Origin: Streptomyces sp. TRM70350
GTDB lineage: Bacteria; Actinomycetota; Actinomycetes; Streptomycetales; Streptomycetaceae
NCBI RefSeq assembly: GCF_019219825.1
Contig: NZ_JAHUXH010000017.1
Coordinates: 1 to 64,000 of the forward strand
Reading direction: 5' to 3'
Length of the DNA: 64,000 bases
The notes under the pieces were generated by a model. The model was not told the origin of the DNA. It saw only the letters and a program-made list of their open reading frames with translations, and ran no database searches. The number at the start of each line of letters is the position of its first letter. Position 1 is the stretch's first letter. A program made the position numbers and the translations under genes. Below, in pieces: positions 33,677 to 42,404 of the stretch.

Positions 33677-35098
33677 CTATGACGTGACCTTGGCGATCAG
33701 TACACAGGCGTCGTCCTCGCGTTCGGTGTCGCCGAACTCCTCCACCACCGTCCGCACGCAGTCCTGCGCGGTCCGTGCCGCTGCGAGGCGCGGGGCCAGG
33801 CCGGTGAGGCGGTGGGGGGACCCCCAGTCCCCGGGCACCAGCCCGTCGGTGTGCAGCAGGACAAGGTCGCCCACTTCGAGGGTCTCCTCGGCCTCGCCGT
33901 AGGCGGCACCCGAGGTCGCGCCGAGCAGGACGCCGTCCGGTGCGTCCAACCTGCGCCCCGTCCCGTTGCGGAACAGCAGCGGGGCGGGGTGCCCTGCTTG
34001 CGCCCACACCAGCGTGCGCGTCTCGGGGCGGTAGCGGCAGCAGACGGCGCTGCCGAGGGCGGGCGGGACGGTGGTGTCCAGCAGCTGGTTGAGCCAGGCC
34101 AGCAGCGTGCCTGGCCGGGTGCCCGCCATCGCCATGCCGCGCACCGCGCCGAGCAGCATCGCCATGCCCGACGTCACCGTGACGCCGTGACCGGTGAGGC
34201 CGCCGACGCTGAGCAGGGTCTCGCCGTCGGGAAGTTCCAGGGCGTCGTACCAGTCGCCGCCGACCGGCCCGCCGGCCGAGGAGGGCAGACAGCGGGCCGC
34301 CACGTCCAGGCTGCGCGGGCCCCGGTGCGGGAGCCGCAGGGTGCCGTGCCAGGGTGGCAGCACGGCCTCCTGCAGCTCGACCGCAAGCCGGTGCTCGGTC
34401 TGTGCGGCGTGCCGTCGGCGTTCGAGCGAGTCACGGGTCTCGCTCACCGCCTGCTGGCTGCGGCGCAGTTCGCTGACGTCCCGCAGCACGGCCCACATCG
34501 AGGCGGTGCTGCCGTCAGTGTCGAGCACGGGCTCGCCCATCATGTGCACGGTCCGCACCTCGCCGTCCGGCCGTACGATCCGGAACTCGCCGTCGATCCG
34601 CTTGGCGTCGACCAGGCAGTCCGTGACCATAGCGGTCAGCTTCGGCCGGTCCGCGTCCAGCACCAGCGAGGGCAGCTCGTCCAAGGTGAGCGGGGGAGCG
34701 GCGGGGTCGCGGCCGAGGATCTCGTGCAGCTCGCCGGACCAACTGGCCTGGTCCGTCAGCAGGTTCCACTCCGCGCTGCCGACCCGGCTGAGCAGTGACT
34801 CGCCCCGGGGAGCGGGCGGTGCCGCCCGTACCGGCTCGGCCTGAGCGGCCGGGGTCACGGGCGGTGGGCCGTCGCGCAGCTGGGCCAGGTGCTCGTCGAG
34901 ATCGTTGAGCTGGTGCAGCGCGAGGTCGTAGAGTGCGCGCTGCCAACGATCCCGCGGGTCCGAACCGTCACTCTGTGCGTCCCGCCGTACGGCGTCCACG
35001 TCGCCCTTGAGCCGCCGCGTCTGCGATATCAGGGCGTCGACCGAACCGCGTCCTGGCGGCTGGGCGGCTGGGCGGTCCGCAGAGAGATGGGACGGCAT
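33677..35098 (-). CDS. PAS-PP2C (SpoIIE) phosphatase
   Basis: A 473-residue regulatory phosphatase. An N-terminal coiled region (about 15-80) precedes a PAS domain (about 104-225, WNLLTDQASWSGELHEILGR and FRIVRPDGEVRTVHMMGEPV), a short coiled coil, and the PP2C domain (about 250-470) with GGDWYDALEL, VGGLTGHGV and LVLLHTDGLVPG. In the second motif Gly replaces the usual Asp (VGGLTGHG against VGDVxGHG), so one metal ligand may be missing. The last block EREDDACVLIAK is normal. No HATPase domain, unlike the phosphatase at 9628. Start 35098 follows GGAG. Likely partner: an STAS-domain antagonist elsewhere. Confidence 0.85.
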   Translation of the reverse strand: MPSHLSADRPAAQPPGRGSVDALISQTRRLKGDVDAVRRDAQSDGSDPRDRWQRALYDLALHQLNDLDEHLAQLRDGPPPVTPAAQAEPVRAAPPAPRGESLLSRVGSAEWNLLTDQASWSGELHEILGRDPAAPPLTLDELPSLVLDADRPKLTAMVTDCLVDAKRIDGEFRIVRPDGEVRTVHMMGEPVLDTDGSTASMWAVLRDVSELRRSQQAVSETRDSLERRRHAAQTEHRLAVELQEAVLPPWHGTLRLPHRGPRSLDVAARCLPSSAGGPVGGDWYDALELPDGETLLSVGGLTGHGVTVTSGMAMLLGAVRGMAMAGTRPGTLLAWLNQLLDTTVPPALGSAVCCRYRPETRTLVWAQAGHPAPLLFRNGTGRRLDAPDGVLLGATSGAAYGEAEETLEVGDLVLLHTDGLVPGDWGSPHRLTGLAPRLAAARTAQDCVRTVVEEFGDTEREDDACVLIAKVTS

Positions 35099-35214
35099 GA
35101 CGCACTCCGATGCGGGGACGGTACGGCCAAGGCTGACGGTGGGACCGTTACGACTGTTGCACAGCCCGCGACGCCCTGTAAGGGATTTGGCAACACACGA
35201 TACGGTGGTGCTTC

Positions 35215-35226
35215 TGGCATATGCCA
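35215..35226. promoter_or_regulatory. Perfect 12-base palindrome TGGCATATGCCA
   Basis: It lies in the 300-base divergent intergenic region between the PP2C gene (starts 35098, minus strand) and the small gene at 35401. It is preceded by TTGGCA and GATACGGT, which could be -35/-10-like elements for the plus strand. Operator function is inferred from symmetry only. Apart from this I see nothing defined in 35099-35400. Confidence 0.4.
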
Positions 35227-35400
35227 CCGTCTACGCGGAGTGCTTGTGGCGTAGGTGGGGCGTACTCGGACGGCTGAGCAAGTCGTAGGTAGCGTACGTG
35301 AATTGACGGTCCGTCGGGGTGGGATCGTCGCGCTCATTCGGGTGTTCGACGTACGTGCGTTCCAGGTGTGCGTCGGGCGCCGGAACGAGGCCGTAAGAGC

Positions 35401-35643
35401 ATGGACACCACTCTCCAGGGAGTACGCGGCCCGGCCGGGAGCGGTGACGTGCGCATCTGGCCGTGCGGACGCGCCCGTACGGTGCTGGAGTTCGACTGGC
35501 CGTGCGGGCTGGCGCTGCTCCCGTTCGACACCGCGGCCCTGCGCCGTTGCCTGCTGCGCACGTACGCGGTCGTCGCGGCCGGGGAGGAGGACGTCGCCGG
35601 AGCCGTCGATCGGGGGCTGAGCAGCCTGTTCGACGGGGTCTGA
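35401..35643 (+). CDS. Small conserved hypothetical protein
   Basis: An 80-residue soluble protein (FDWPCGLALLPFDTAALRRC, ending GLSSLFDGV). It has two Cys residues but no recognisable motif. Codon use and frame are consistent with a gene. The ATG at 35401 has only a weak ribosome site. It converges on the Gfo/Idh/MocA gene (8-base gap). Function unknown. Confidence 0.5.
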   Translation: MDTTLQGVRGPAGSGDVRIWPCGRARTVLEFDWPCGLALLPFDTAALRRCLLRTYAVVAAGEEDVAGAVDRGLSSLFDGV

Positions 35644-35651
35644 CGTCGACG

Positions 35652-36677
35652 TCAGCCGCTGACGGCCGCGTACAGCTCCGGGCGCGCCGCGAGCTCGACG
35701 GTCACCCGGCCGCCGCTCTCCAGCGCCCGGACCCCGGCCTCGGCGACGGCGGAGGCCGCGTACCCGTCCCAGGCGCTCGGGCCGGTGACCCGCCCCTGCC
35801 GGGTGGCGTCGACCCAGGCCTGCACCTCGCGGTCGTAGGCGTCCGCGAAGCGTACGAGGTAGTCCCGCGGCACCTCCTCGCGGGCGCCGCCCTCCGCCGT
35901 GACGACCATCGCGCGGCCCTCCCCGATCCGGGCGCTGCCCGCCTCGCAGACGGCCTCGCAGCGCACCTGGTAGCCGAAGCCGCAGTTGACGAAGACCTCC
36001 ACGTCGACCAGGGTGCCGCCCTCGGTCTCGAACAGCACGAACTGCGGGTCGAGCAGGCCCTCGGGGGCGTTCGCGGAGGGCTCAGGGCGCAGTACGGTCA
36101 CAGCGGTCAGCTCCTGGCCGAGCAGCCAGCGCGCCGCGTCGATCTCGTGCGAGACCGAGCTGTTCACCAGCATCGCGCTGGTGAAGTCGGGTGGGGAGGA
36201 GACGTTGCGGTGGACGCAGTGCAGCATCAGCGGCCGCCCCAGACGGCCGCTGTCCAGCAGCGACTTGAGCTGCCGGTACTCGGCGTCGTACCGCCGCATG
36301 AAGCCGACCTGCGCCAGCCGCCGGCCGAGCCCGACCTCGGCCTCGACCACCCGCAGCGCGCCGGCCGACTCCGGCACCATGGGCTTCTCGCACAGCACCG
36401 GAAGGCCCCGCGCGAAGGCCGCGAGCAATGCCTCCTCGTGGGCGGGGCCGGGAGAGGCGATCAGTACGGCGTCGACGCCGGGCGCGTCCAGCGCGGCCTC
36501 CGTCTCCACGTGCACCGCGACCCCGTCGACACCGGCCACCGCCTCCTTCGCCCGTGCCGGGTCCGGGTCGGCCACGGCGGCCACCCTGGCGCCGCTCACC
36601 ACCCGGTCCAGCCGCCGTATGTGGTCGGCTCCCATGTGTCCCGCGCCCAGTACCGCCACGCCCAGCAGCTCACCCAC
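35652..36677 (-). CDS. Gfo/Idh/MocA-family oxidoreductase (inositol-2-dehydrogenase-like)
   Basis: A 341-residue NAD(P)-dependent sugar or inositol dehydrogenase. The Rossmann motif VAVLGAGHMGADHIRRL opens the protein. The catalytic region CEKPM (about 95-99) and the second-domain motif VNSSVSHEIDAARWLLGQ (His-Asp pair) are in place. The GTG at 36677 has GGGAGGG 6 bases upstream and gives a clean N-terminus. The neighbours do not form an inositol operon, so the substrate is unresolved. Confidence 0.87.
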   Translation of the reverse strand: MGELLGVAVLGAGHMGADHIRRLDRVVSGARVAAVADPDPARAKEAVAGVDGVAVHVETEAALDAPGVDAVLIASPGPAHEEALLAAFARGLPVLCEKPMVPESAGALRVVEAEVGLGRRLAQVGFMRRYDAEYRQLKSLLDSGRLGRPLMLHCVHRNVSSPPDFTSAMLVNSSVSHEIDAARWLLGQELTAVTVLRPEPSANAPEGLLDPQFVLFETEGGTLVDVEVFVNCGFGYQVRCEAVCEAGSARIGEGRAMVVTAEGGAREEVPRDYLVRFADAYDREVQAWVDATRQGRVTGPSAWDGYAASAVAEAGVRALESGGRVTVELAARPELYAAVSG

Positions 36678-36739
36678 GTGCAGCCCTCCCGCTCCGCCGA
36701 CTGTCCCGGCGTAGCGTAGGCGGAAGGGCCCGGGTGCCG

Positions 36740-37834
36740 TCAGTAGCGCAGTACCCCCGCGATGCCGTTGGCGTCGGCCAGCGTGCCGTCGGGGACGAAG
36801 CGGACGTCGGCGCCGGTCTCCAGGCACTGCTCCACGATCTCGTCGATGATGTCCTCACGGGCGTCACGATCGTCACCGGAGGCCGGGACGAGATGGCCGC
36901 CGTCGTCGCGCACGGTCACCCGGTAGTTCTCCTCGACGGCGAGCAGCCGGACCCGGGCCTCCCGGGCGTTCTGCCAGACCTCGTCCACGCCGGCCACGAA
37001 CTCCTTGCGGCCCCGGGCCGATCCGAGTTCCTTCGTCACGGTGTCGATCGTTCTGAGGTCCTCGGCCTCGACCACCGGGCGCACGGCCTGCCACACGGCG
37101 TCCGGCGTGCCGTGCGAGAGGCCGCCGTGCGGGATGTGCACGGCGCGCCGGGTGACGTCCCCGATCTCGTCCAGGCAGGACAGCGCCGCCTGCTCACCGG
37201 TCACGTACAGCGGCCGCGGGTTGTCGCGCAGCACCGCGCCCATCGCCGTGTCGGTCTCCCGCAGGAAGTGCCGGGTGCCCTCGTCACGGAAGGTGCTCGG
37301 CATGTCACCGAACCGTTCCAGGCGCTCGGGGTCGAAGTTCTCGTTCCTGCGGGTCAGCGGGAAGCCACCGGTGCGCTCCTCGGTGACCCGGCCCCCGCCG
37401 CCGTTCCAGAGAGTGGCGCGGTCGGCCGAGACCGACAGCACCCAGAACGGCCGTTCGGACACCTGTGCGGAGACGAGGTTGCGGGTCAGGAAGGTGTCGG
37501 AGAGCACCACCCGCTCGGGCACGGTACGGGCGAGGGCCCACACCTGGTGCTCACCCGGGGCGGCGAAGATCACCAGGCCGTCCTCCGCGTGCGTCAGGTC
37601 GACCTCGCCGAGCGCCTGGTCGAGCTGGGCCGCCACATCGACACGCCGCTCCCGGGTCACCGCGGGGTCGGCCTCCAGCTGCTTCTTGGCCTCGGCCACC
37701 ACATTGCGCAGCCGGACCCGGTCCTGCGCGTTGTACGGCTCCCTGCGATGCGTCGGCGTCAGCACGGACACCGCGGGGTAGGGGCGCGGTCGGCGCAGCT
37801 CGGCCAGGGCGGTGGGACTGAGTGCGTGCTCCAT
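36740..37834 (-). CDS. baeRF-family (archaeo-eukaryotic release-factor-like) protein
   Basis: A 364-residue soluble protein with the fold of bacterial eRF1-like proteins (baeRF family 3). N-terminal block RPYPAVSVLTPTHRREPYNA, middle block PFWVLSVSADRATLWNGGGG, C-terminal eL30-like block ETGADVRFVPDGTLADANGI. Such proteins are proposed to act on ribosomes under stress, but the role is not proven. The start ATG is at 37834. It is followed by the Gfo/Idh/MocA gene on the same strand 62 bases away. Confidence 0.72.
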   Translation of the reverse strand: MEHALSPTALAELRRPRPYPAVSVLTPTHRREPYNAQDRVRLRNVVAEAKKQLEADPAVTRERRVDVAAQLDQALGEVDLTHAEDGLVIFAAPGEHQVWALARTVPERVVLSDTFLTRNLVSAQVSERPFWVLSVSADRATLWNGGGGRVTEERTGGFPLTRRNENFDPERLERFGDMPSTFRDEGTRHFLRETDTAMGAVLRDNPRPLYVTGEQAALSCLDEIGDVTRRAVHIPHGGLSHGTPDAVWQAVRPVVEAEDLRTIDTVTKELGSARGRKEFVAGVDEVWQNAREARVRLLAVEENYRVTVRDDGGHLVPASGDDRDAREDIIDEIVEQCLETGADVRFVPDGTLADANGIAGVLRY

Positions 37835-37886
37835 GACAGCACCATAGGGCCGATTCACGTATCGGGCATTTGGGGCGCCGTGATCG

Positions 37887-39500
37887 TCACTGCCCCGCTC
37901 CCACGCCGTTCTCCGACCCGCAGGAGCTGCCGTTCGCGGGCAGCGTGCCGTACAGCAGGAAGTCGTCGACCTTGCGGTGCACGCACTTGGACGAGGTGTA
38001 ACCGGTGTGACCCTCGCCCTTGTTGTCGAGCACCACGGCCGACGGTCCCAGCCGCTTCGCCGTCTGCACCGTCCAGCGGTACGGCGTCGCCGGGTCGCCG
38101 CGGGTCCCGACCAGCAGCATCTTGGGCGTGTCGACGTTCTTCACCTTCTCGCGGATGAAGTCGGTGCCCTTGGGGCGGCCGTAGCACAGCAGGACCTGGG
38201 TGAGGCGGTACGGGCCGAAGACGGGCGAGGCCTCCTCGTACGCGGCGCGGAGCCGGTCGAGGTTCCTGGTGATCTCCCGGGCCGTGGGGCGGTCGGGGTC
38301 GTCGGCGCAGTTGATCGCCATCAGCGCGGCCGGGAGGTTGTCCAGGGGGACGTCCTCCTGGTCCACCAGCCCGCCGTCGGCGGACGGCGAGGTTTCCTGC
38401 CGGACCTGTCGCAGGCCCGGGAGCGCGAAGCCGCCGGTGGCGAAGGCCTCCACCCCGCGCGTGTCCCCGTCCTCGACCAGCAGGGCCAGGGCGCGCTCCA
38501 GCGACGGCCACATGTCCCTGCTGTAGAGCCCCTGGCTCAGCGCGGCGACCAGGTCCTGACCGGTGAACTCGCCGCTGAACGCGGTCGGGACCGGGTCCTC
38601 GTCCATCGACCGGACCAGGCGTACGACAGCTTCCCGGGCGGTCCGCGGATCCTGGCCGAACGGACAGGCGATGTCCTTCACGCACCAGTCGAGGAAGTCC
38701 TCCAGCGCGGTCTGCTGGCCCGCGGCACCCGCCACGCCCTGCCGGGTGACCGACTCCGTCAGCGTGTCCACTCCGTCGAGCGCCACCCGGCCCACCTTGT
38801 CCGGGAACTGGGCCGCGTACACCGCGCCGAGCCGCGTCCCGTAGGAGAACCCGAGGTAGTTGAGCTTGTCGTCGCCGAGCGCCTGGCGTATGACGTCCAT
38901 GTCCCGGGAGACGTTCACCGTACCTATGTGCGACAGCACGGGCCCGGAGTGCTTGGCGCACGCCTCGGCCGCCGCCTTCAGCTGCCGTAGCACCGCGTTC
39001 GGATCACGGAGCGTCTCGTCGGTCCCGGCCGTGACGTTGGAGCCGCCGTACGGGTCGCTGCCGCAGCTGACCGGGGAGGACCGGCCGACACCGCGCGGAT
39101 CGAAGCTCACCACGTCGTAGCCGTCGGTCAGGTCCATGAAGTCGTCGCCGCTGGTGGCGAGTTCGCTGACGCCGGAACCGCCGGGCCCCCCGAAGTTCAG
39201 CAGCAGCGAGCCGCGCTTGTCGCCGCTCGCCCGGTACCGGGCGAGGGCCAGATCGAGCGTTCCGGCGCCGGGCCGTGCGTAGTCGAGCGGCACCGTGACC
39301 TTTCCGCACTGCAGGCCGTCGGGCGGCTGCACGCCCTCGCACGCCTGCCATGTGACCTTCTGCCGGTAGAACCGGGTCAGGTCGGGCTGCGGATCGTCCG
39401 CGGCCGTGGCCGGCAGAGCGGCGCCCAGCATCGCCAGGCCGATGGCTCCGGCGACCGCGTGGCGTCGTACCGCGCGCCGCGGTGACAGCTTGGCCAGCAT
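37887..39500 (-). CDS. Secreted alpha/beta-hydrolase, S33 tripeptidyl-aminopeptidase (Tap/SlpD/E) family
   Basis: A 537-residue exported peptidase. A Sec-type signal with twin Arg pairs (RRAVRRHAVAGAIGLAML, ending ATAA, about 34) precedes the catalytic domain. Oxyanion/HGGPG motif: NFGGPGGSGVSEL. Nucleophile elbow: GFSYGTRLGAVYA (about 217). The Asp is in GTRGDPATPY and the His in GEGHTGYTSSKC, followed by the TAP-like C-terminal domain with paired Cys. It resembles Streptomyces secreted tripeptidyl aminopeptidases. The start at 39500 gives a good signal. Divergent from the chaplin gene. Confidence 0.87.
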   Translation of the reverse strand: MLAKLSPRRAVRRHAVAGAIGLAMLGAALPATAADDPQPDLTRFYRQKVTWQACEGVQPPDGLQCGKVTVPLDYARPGAGTLDLALARYRASGDKRGSLLLNFGGPGGSGVSELATSGDDFMDLTDGYDVVSFDPRGVGRSSPVSCGSDPYGGSNVTAGTDETLRDPNAVLRQLKAAAEACAKHSGPVLSHIGTVNVSRDMDVIRQALGDDKLNYLGFSYGTRLGAVYAAQFPDKVGRVALDGVDTLTESVTRQGVAGAAGQQTALEDFLDWCVKDIACPFGQDPRTAREAVVRLVRSMDEDPVPTAFSGEFTGQDLVAALSQGLYSRDMWPSLERALALLVEDGDTRGVEAFATGGFALPGLRQVRQETSPSADGGLVDQEDVPLDNLPAALMAINCADDPDRPTAREITRNLDRLRAAYEEASPVFGPYRLTQVLLCYGRPKGTDFIREKVKNVDTPKMLLVGTRGDPATPYRWTVQTAKRLGPSAVVLDNKGEGHTGYTSSKCVHRKVDDFLLYGTLPANGSSCGSENGVGAGQ

Positions 39501-39797
39501 CGATGCCTCCAGGGCGCCCCGCTGGGGACCGGTGGACGGCGCCCTTGCTCACGATAAGCGCCGCCCCGAGGGGCCGCCTCCGGGCGGGACGCCCCGAGCT
39601 GTCGCACCCTGCCCGCTCACGCGTCCGATACGTGGGGTTACGCACTGTGTCGAGTGGTTCGGATGGCTTTACTGCTAGTTCGACAACCGTGCCACTCGAT
39701 GGGGTGAAAGGCGGATAAGCCATAACTCGGATGGCTCACCAGCGTTTCATCCGATGCGGGTGAGTGCCCGTGACCACGTCTGGAAGGCAGGGACCCC

Positions 39798-40472
39798 ATG
39801 AAACGGGTTACCCGAAACGGTGTGATCGCCGTCGCCGCCGCCTCGGGCGCGATGGCTGTGACGTTTCCGGCGCACGCCGACTCCGCGGCCGACGGAGCCG
39901 CGGTCGGCTCGCCGGGTCTGATCTCCGGCAACACCGTGCAGGTGCCGGTGCACGTCCCGGTGAACGTGTGCGGGAACACCGTCAACGTGGTGGGGCTCCT
40001 CAACCCCGCCGCGGGCAACCGCTGCGCCAACGTCAGCGCCGCCGACGACCAGGACCCCGGGTCGGGGGGCTCGTCGGGCGGGGGAGCGGTCGCCGAGAGC
40101 AGCGGAAAGGATTCGCCGGGTGTGATCTCCGGCAACGGGGTGCAGGTCCCGGTGCATCTGCCGGTCAACGTCAGTGGCAACACCGTGAACGTCGTCGGTG
40201 TCGGCAACGGGGCCGTCGGCAACGAGTCCGTTAATGGCCCCGGCGACCGCCCGGTCCGCCCCGAGCGTCCCGCGTCGCCGCCCGAGCCGTCGATCCCGCC
40301 GAAGGCCCTCCCGGCCCCGAAGCCGACGGCCCCGCACACCGCGCCGCCCACCACGTCCGGCCTCGCGGACACGGGCGCGGACGTGACTCTGCCCGCGGCG
40401 ATCGGCGGCACGGCGATGGTGCTGGGCGGGGCGGCACTGTACCGGCGGTTCCGCCCCCGGGCGGTGCGCTGA
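39798..40472 (+). CDS. Long chaplin with two chaplin domains and LADTG sortase signal
   Basis: A 224-residue cell-surface hydrophobin-like protein that helps aerial hyphae emerge. Signal peptide 1-27 (ends AHA). Chaplin domain 1 (about 38-77: PGLISGNTVQVPVHVPVNVC, NTVNVVGLLNPAAGNRC) has the two usual cysteines. Domain 2 (about 105-145: PGVISGNGVQVPVHLPVNVS, NTVNVVGVGNGAVGNES) has Ser at both cysteine positions. A Pro-rich spacer leads to LADTG (189-193), a hydrophobic helix and RRFRPRAVR, a class E sortase signal. Related to ChpA-C; which one cannot be said. A terminator follows directly. Confidence 0.92.
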   Translation: MKRVTRNGVIAVAAASGAMAVTFPAHADSAADGAAVGSPGLISGNTVQVPVHVPVNVCGNTVNVVGLLNPAAGNRCANVSAADDQDPGSGGSSGGGAVAESSGKDSPGVISGNGVQVPVHLPVNVSGNTVNVVGVGNGAVGNESVNGPGDRPVRPERPASPPEPSIPPKALPAPKPTAPHTAPPTTSGLADTGADVTLPAAIGGTAMVLGGAALYRRFRPRAVR

Positions 40473-40500
40473 GCCCACGCGCTCACGGCACGCACGAGGG

Positions 40501-40532
40501 GGCCCCATCGGCGGGGGATCGCCGGTGGGGCC
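40501..40532 (+). terminator. Terminator after the chaplin gene
   Basis: GGCCCCATCGGCG (40501-40513) pairs with CGCCGGTGGGGCC (40520-40532) with one mismatch and a 6-base loop, 29 bases after the chaplin stop codon. Confidence 0.75.
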
Positions 40533-40544
40533 TTGGGCCAGGGG

Positions 40545-41240
40545 GCCCGGGCCCAGAGTCGGGGGCTGGGCCGGGGCCGGGGGCTCGCGGTCTGTGGCGT
40601 GCGGCTGTGGCGTGCGGCCGGGGATGTGGCGGCTGTGGCGTGCGGCCGGGGATGTGGCGGCTGTGGCGTGCGGCCGGGGATGTGGCGGCCGTGGCTAGGG
40701 CCGGGGGGCTTGCGCCTGTGGTGCGGCCTGAGGGGCGGGGCCTGCGGGCCGTGGTGTGGCTTGGGTGCCGAGGCTGGTGGGCTGGGGGCTGGCGCTGGTG
40801 GACTGTGGTGCGGCCCTGCGGCGGGGGGCTGTGGTCTGCGGCCAGGAGCGGCGGCTTGCGGCCCGTCCTGTGGCCTGAGGGACGGGGCCTGCGGTCTGTG
40901 GCGTGTGGCCTGAGTGTCGAGGCCGGTGGGCTGGGGGCTGTGGGCGGGGGCAGGGGACTGAGGGCTGGTGGCCTGTGGTGTGGGGTGTGAGAGCCGGGGC
41001 CGGGGGTCTTGGCGGTCTGTGGCGTGTGGCCTGGTGCCGAGGCTGGTGCCCTGTGGCGTGTGGCCTGGTGCCGAGGCTGGTGCCCTGTGGGCTGTGGCCA
41101 GAGGGCCGAGGGCCTGCGGGCCTGTGGTGTGCGGGCCAGGGTTCTGGCGGTCTGTGGCCAGGGCCCGGGGCTTTGCTGGTTCTGGTTGTGGGGGCCATGG
41201 CCGGGGGCCTGAATCTGCCACCTGTGTTTGTGGCATGGGC
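40545..41240. repeat. G-rich, strongly GC-skewed repeat tract
   Basis: About 700 bases rich in GGGG, CTGTGG and GGCCTG on the plus strand. It includes three exact tandem 28-base units (40603-40630, 40631-40658, 40659-40686; unit begins GGCTGTGGCGTGCGG) and two exact 34-base units (41017-41050, 41051-41084; unit begins CTGTGGCGTGTGGCC). Neither length is a multiple of 3, so coding is unlikely despite long open frames on both strands. No gene is supported here. Confidence 0.8.
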
Positions 41241-41395
41241 CCGCGACGCCAGGGGACGGCCAGGGTGGGGCGGCTCAGCCCTGCACTTGGTAGAGCGGCG
41301 GTGCAACTTCCGTATGGCAGTGGCCGTACCGGAGGTGGTGGCACGTCCAACTCCGCCAGCCTTGAGGGCGTTGCTCGGAGGACGCTACGTACACG

Positions 41396-41599
41396 ATGCG
41401 GCACACGCCCACCGAGGTGTGCGCGGTCGCGCACATCGGGCAGTGCTCGCCGGACGTGTACACCGTCGCCGCCCGCTGCTCCGGCTACAGATGCGCCGCC
41501 GACCAGTGCGCCGGCTCGAACCCCGGGTGCCGGGTGCGGTCGCCGGAGGCCACCCTGTCAGGGCCGGTCCGCGAGGGCCGCGGGCCGGCCTGGGCGTGA
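41396..41599 (+). CDS. Doubtful small Cys-rich ORF
   Basis: A 67-codon frame with six Cys residues (VCAVAHIGQC, RCSGYRCAADQCAGSNPGC) between the G-rich tract and the SPW gene. No ribosome site is convincing and I do not recognise a family. It could be a remnant of a larger Cys-containing protein. Listed because nothing else explains this interval. Confidence 0.25.
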   Translation: MRHTPTEVCAVAHIGQCSPDVYTVAARCSGYRCAADQCAGSNPGCRVRSPEATLSGPVREGRGPAWA

Positions 41600-41628
41600 C
41601 TCATCGACTCCCTTCCTGACGGGGTTTC

Positions 41629-42069
41629 CTACGGCTTGGGGGCGCTCTTCGCCGCCGTACCGGCGCACACCAGGCCCAGGATCAAGGCCAGAGCGCCGAT
41701 GATGACGTTGTTCCAGACGACGCCGGCATCCGGGTTCTCGCCGACGATCCACGGCGAGATGATCATCCACACACCCAGCGCGCACATGGCCCAGCTGAGG
41801 CCGTACATGCGTTCGGGTGCCCGTGTGAACCCGAGTGCCAGCAGGCCGATCGCGATCCCGATGATCAGGTTGTGGGTCGCGAGTGCGGGCTGGTTGGTGC
41901 TGTAGTGGACCACCCAGGGGGATACGGCACAGTACAGACCGAGCAGGAACACCGGTCCGTCCACGAGCGCCACATCACGACCGCCGAGCACGCGGGAGTA
42001 CCGGTCCCGCATTTCGAGTGCATCGGGGTGGCTGGCTATGTCACCTCTGCTGGGCTGGACGTTGGCCAT
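41629..42069 (-). CDS. SPW-repeat integral membrane protein
   Basis: A 146-residue protein with four predicted membrane helices and two SPW motifs (VSPWVVHYS and ISPWIVGEN), diagnostic of the SPW repeat family. The N-terminal 35 residues are charged and cytoplasmic. Function is unknown; such proteins often accompany stress genes in Streptomyces. The ATG at 42069 has AAAGGAG 7 bases upstream, a strong site. Confidence 0.9.
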   Translation of the reverse strand: MANVQPSRGDIASHPDALEMRDRYSRVLGGRDVALVDGPVFLLGLYCAVSPWVVHYSTNQPALATHNLIIGIAIGLLALGFTRAPERMYGLSWAMCALGVWMIISPWIVGENPDAGVVWNNVIIGALALILGLVCAGTAAKSAPKP

Positions 42070-42404
42070 GACTCGTCTCCTTTGGCTTTGCCGGCCTGAC
42101 CGCGTCTGGTGCGGTATGCGGTAAGCGCCGCGCAAGTCCATTCTGCTCTTATTTCGCCTTTATGTGTAGATCTCGCCACTCTGATCACCGTGGACAGAAC
42201 CGATCACATGGACCACACGCGCGAGCGCGCCCCCCCCCGGGGACGCCGACCTGCGTTTCCTCTACCAACCGCTCGCCGAGACCACCGCGGAACTCGCTGC
42301 ACCGGGCCTCCGGCGGCTGAGGGCAGAGCCGCGGGGCGCGAAGTGCGACACCTGCTCGTCACCTGCTGTCGGCGGCGGGTTGCGCGCAGTTCACGCAGGC
42401 GTAC
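42070..42404. other. Intergenic region with a 9-base C tract
   Basis: No complete gene. A frame opening MDHTRERAP at 42208 is broken at the C run 42230-42238. With one C fewer it would continue GDADLRFLYQPLAETTAELA, a protein-like stretch I cannot assign. It may be a decayed gene or a sequencing-sensitive homopolymer. Confidence 0.35.

Noticed and set aside
41275..41320. tRNA-like D-loop sequence TTGGTAGAGCGGCGG
   Set aside because: No matching acceptor stem, anticodon arm or T-loop could be folded around it; it is chance similarity in the G-rich region's edge.
39638..41434. 598-codon Pro/Ser-rich protein on the minus strand
   Set aside because: It overlaps the chaplin gene antisense and the tandem repeats; repeat lengths (28 and 34) are not multiples of 3, so the frame is a GC-skew artefact.
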